Source of the DNA: an uncultured Clostridia bacterium
Lineage (GTDB): Bacteria; Bacillota; Clostridia; Oscillospirales; Acutalibacteraceae
Length of the DNA: 41,329 bases
Reading direction: 5' to 3'
Assembly (NCBI GenBank): GCA_946184925.1
Contig: CAMHHL010000010.1
Coordinates: forward strand, 1-41,329
The notes beneath the pieces were generated by a model. That model was given only the letters and a program-made list of their open reading frames with translations. It made no database searches and was not told the DNA's origin. The translations under genes were made by a program, and so were the position numbers. Positions 40,993-41,329 of the stretch are shown here, piece by piece. Each line of letters starts with the position of its first letter. Positions within the stretch are counted from its first letter, which is position 1.

Positions 40993-41036
40993 GGGGATCC
41001 CCATTTTATCTGTTTAGAAAGATAAAGTGCGCACTT
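40993..41036. promoter_or_regulatory. Two perfect palindromes in the operon leader
   Basis: GGGGATCCCC (40993-41002) and AAGTGCGCACTT (41025-41036) both lie between the promoter and the first element gene. They may bind an element regulator or structure the leader RNA. There is no gene in 40967-41329 that I can support. Confidence 0.55.
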
Positions 41037-41055
41037 CTTTGTTCTTTCTGACTAA

Positions 41056-41084
41056 ATTATAAGTGATTGGAAGCGGGATGTCAC
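41056..41084 (-). promoter_or_regulatory. Promoter of the mobile-element operon
   Basis: On the minus strand GTGACA (complement of 41079-41084), 17 bases, TATAAT (complement of 41056-41061). The expected start is near 41049, giving a leader of about 80 bases. Confidence 0.75.
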
Positions 41085-41104
41085 CGACACTTAATGTCGT
41101 TGAC
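41080..41104. promoter_or_regulatory. Inverted repeat between divergent promoters (candidate operator)
   Basis: GTCACCGACA (41080-41089) and TGTCGTTGAC (41095-41104) pair with one mismatch around a 5-base spacer. The repeat overlaps the -35 of the minus-strand operon promoter and that of a plus-strand promoter-like sequence at 41100. Confidence 0.6.
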
Positions 41105-41129
41105 AAGATTAATAAAGCTGTAATAAAAT
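41100..41129 (+). promoter_or_regulatory. Possible divergent promoter
   Basis: TTGACA (41100-41105), 18 bases, TAAAAT (41124-41129). No clear reading frame follows before the hairpin at 41260, so the product, if any, would be a short RNA of about 150 bases. Confidence 0.45.
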
Positions 41130-41250
41130 TACTATTTATATATTCAATCATCGCTATAGTGGATTGTTTAACCGATTAAAATGATATGTGAAAGTTATAG
41201 TTATAAGTATGATGAAAGAATTAGATAATTCTTCTTAGTATGTATTTTGC

Positions 41251-41294
41251 TAAAAGAAAAACTGTGAAGAAAAGCAGTTGCTTTCTTCACAGTT
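41251..41294 (-). terminator. Terminator for a minus-strand gene beyond the window
   Basis: A perfect 13-base stem (41260-41272 with 41282-41294, core AACTGTGAAG) with a 9-base loop is followed on the minus strand by a T-rich tail (complement of 41251-41260). It implies a minus-strand gene ending just right of the window edge. Confidence 0.85.
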
Positions 41295-41329
41295 ATTCAT
41301 ATGTTTAAAGAATCAAAATGGTAAATCCA

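Noticed and set aside
41078-41179. 33-codon plus-strand frame with a hydrophobic middle (toxin-like peptide?)
   Set aside because: The ATG lies within the operon promoter and operator palindrome, its ribosome binding site is poor, and the plus promoter candidate lies downstream of its start.

Overview
The window looks like chromosome of a low-to-mid GC Firmicute of the Clostridia, most likely an Oscillospiraceae/Ruminococcaceae gut bacterium. Supporting signs are strong AGGAGG-type ribosome binding sites, an IspH-ribosomal protein S1 fusion, a PrkC/PrpC kinase-phosphatase pair with PASTA repeats, RemA, a dockerin-bearing secreted protein, and dispersed palindromic repeats of the kind seen in gut Clostridia. 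The species cannot be named from the sequence.

Layout. (1) 1-5.7 kb, minus strand: an operon rpiR-type regulator > FAD oxidoreductase > cmk > plsC > ispH-S1, closed by a strong terminator at the left edge beside short repeats. (2) 5.9-7.3 kb, plus strand: hisH-hisF, divergent from the regulator and separated from it by a region with four related half-sites. (3) 7.3-11.4 kb, minus strand: ECF sigma factor with a probable anti-sigma factor, a YwqE-like PHP phosphatase, a 14-unit heptamer tandem repeat, leuB and a histidine phosphatase. (4) 11.4-12.1 kb, plus strand: an XRE regulator. (5) 12.2-13.8 kb, minus strand: a zinc-ribbon PASTA pseudokinase. (6) 14.0-26.5 kb, minus strand: one long, tightly packed housekeeping operon yicC-remA-gmk-rpoZ-priA-def-fmt-rsmB-rlmN-prpC-prkC-rsgA-thiN. 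It matches the Bacillus subtilis order except that coaBC and rpe are absent. (7) 26.6-35.9 kb: yebC, a HepT toxin remnant behind a perfect consensus promoter, a secreted dockerin protein, phosphoglucomutase, a membrane-anchored two-domain protein, pcrA, a DUF4358-type lipoprotein and a ZnuA-like metal-binding lipoprotein with elaborate operators. (8) 36.0-36.65 kb: an AT-rich zincin gene between imperfect inverted repeats. (9) 36.65 kb to beyond the right edge: an integrated mobile element.

The mobile element is the most unusual part. A 13-base match to the 3' end of a tRNA (probably tRNA-Pro, minus strand) at 36651-36663 marks its left junction. Beside it lies a compact minus-strand operon: a DUF961-like protein, a Rep with an HUH endonuclease plus superfamily 3 helicase of the CRESS-DNA type, an FtsK/TraB-like membrane ATPase, an excisionase and a tyrosine integrase. 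Upstream of rep lies a candidate replication origin: GTAAC iterons and a stem-loop with TAATAC in the loop. No type IV secretion genes are visible. The module therefore resembles the actinomycete AICE plan (Int, Xis, Rep, TraB/FtsK) but in a Clostridium-type host and with a eukaryotic-virus-like Rep. The intact tRNA and the right junction should lie to the right of the window.

Functional links. prpC and prkC encode the opposing phosphatase and kinase of a Ser/Thr signalling pair whose PASTA domains face outward. The pseudokinase just downstream keeps the fold and PASTA domains but lacks the catalytic residues, so it may be a sensor or scaffold for the same pathway. Most minus-strand genes overlap by 1 to 30 bases, which suggests translational coupling.
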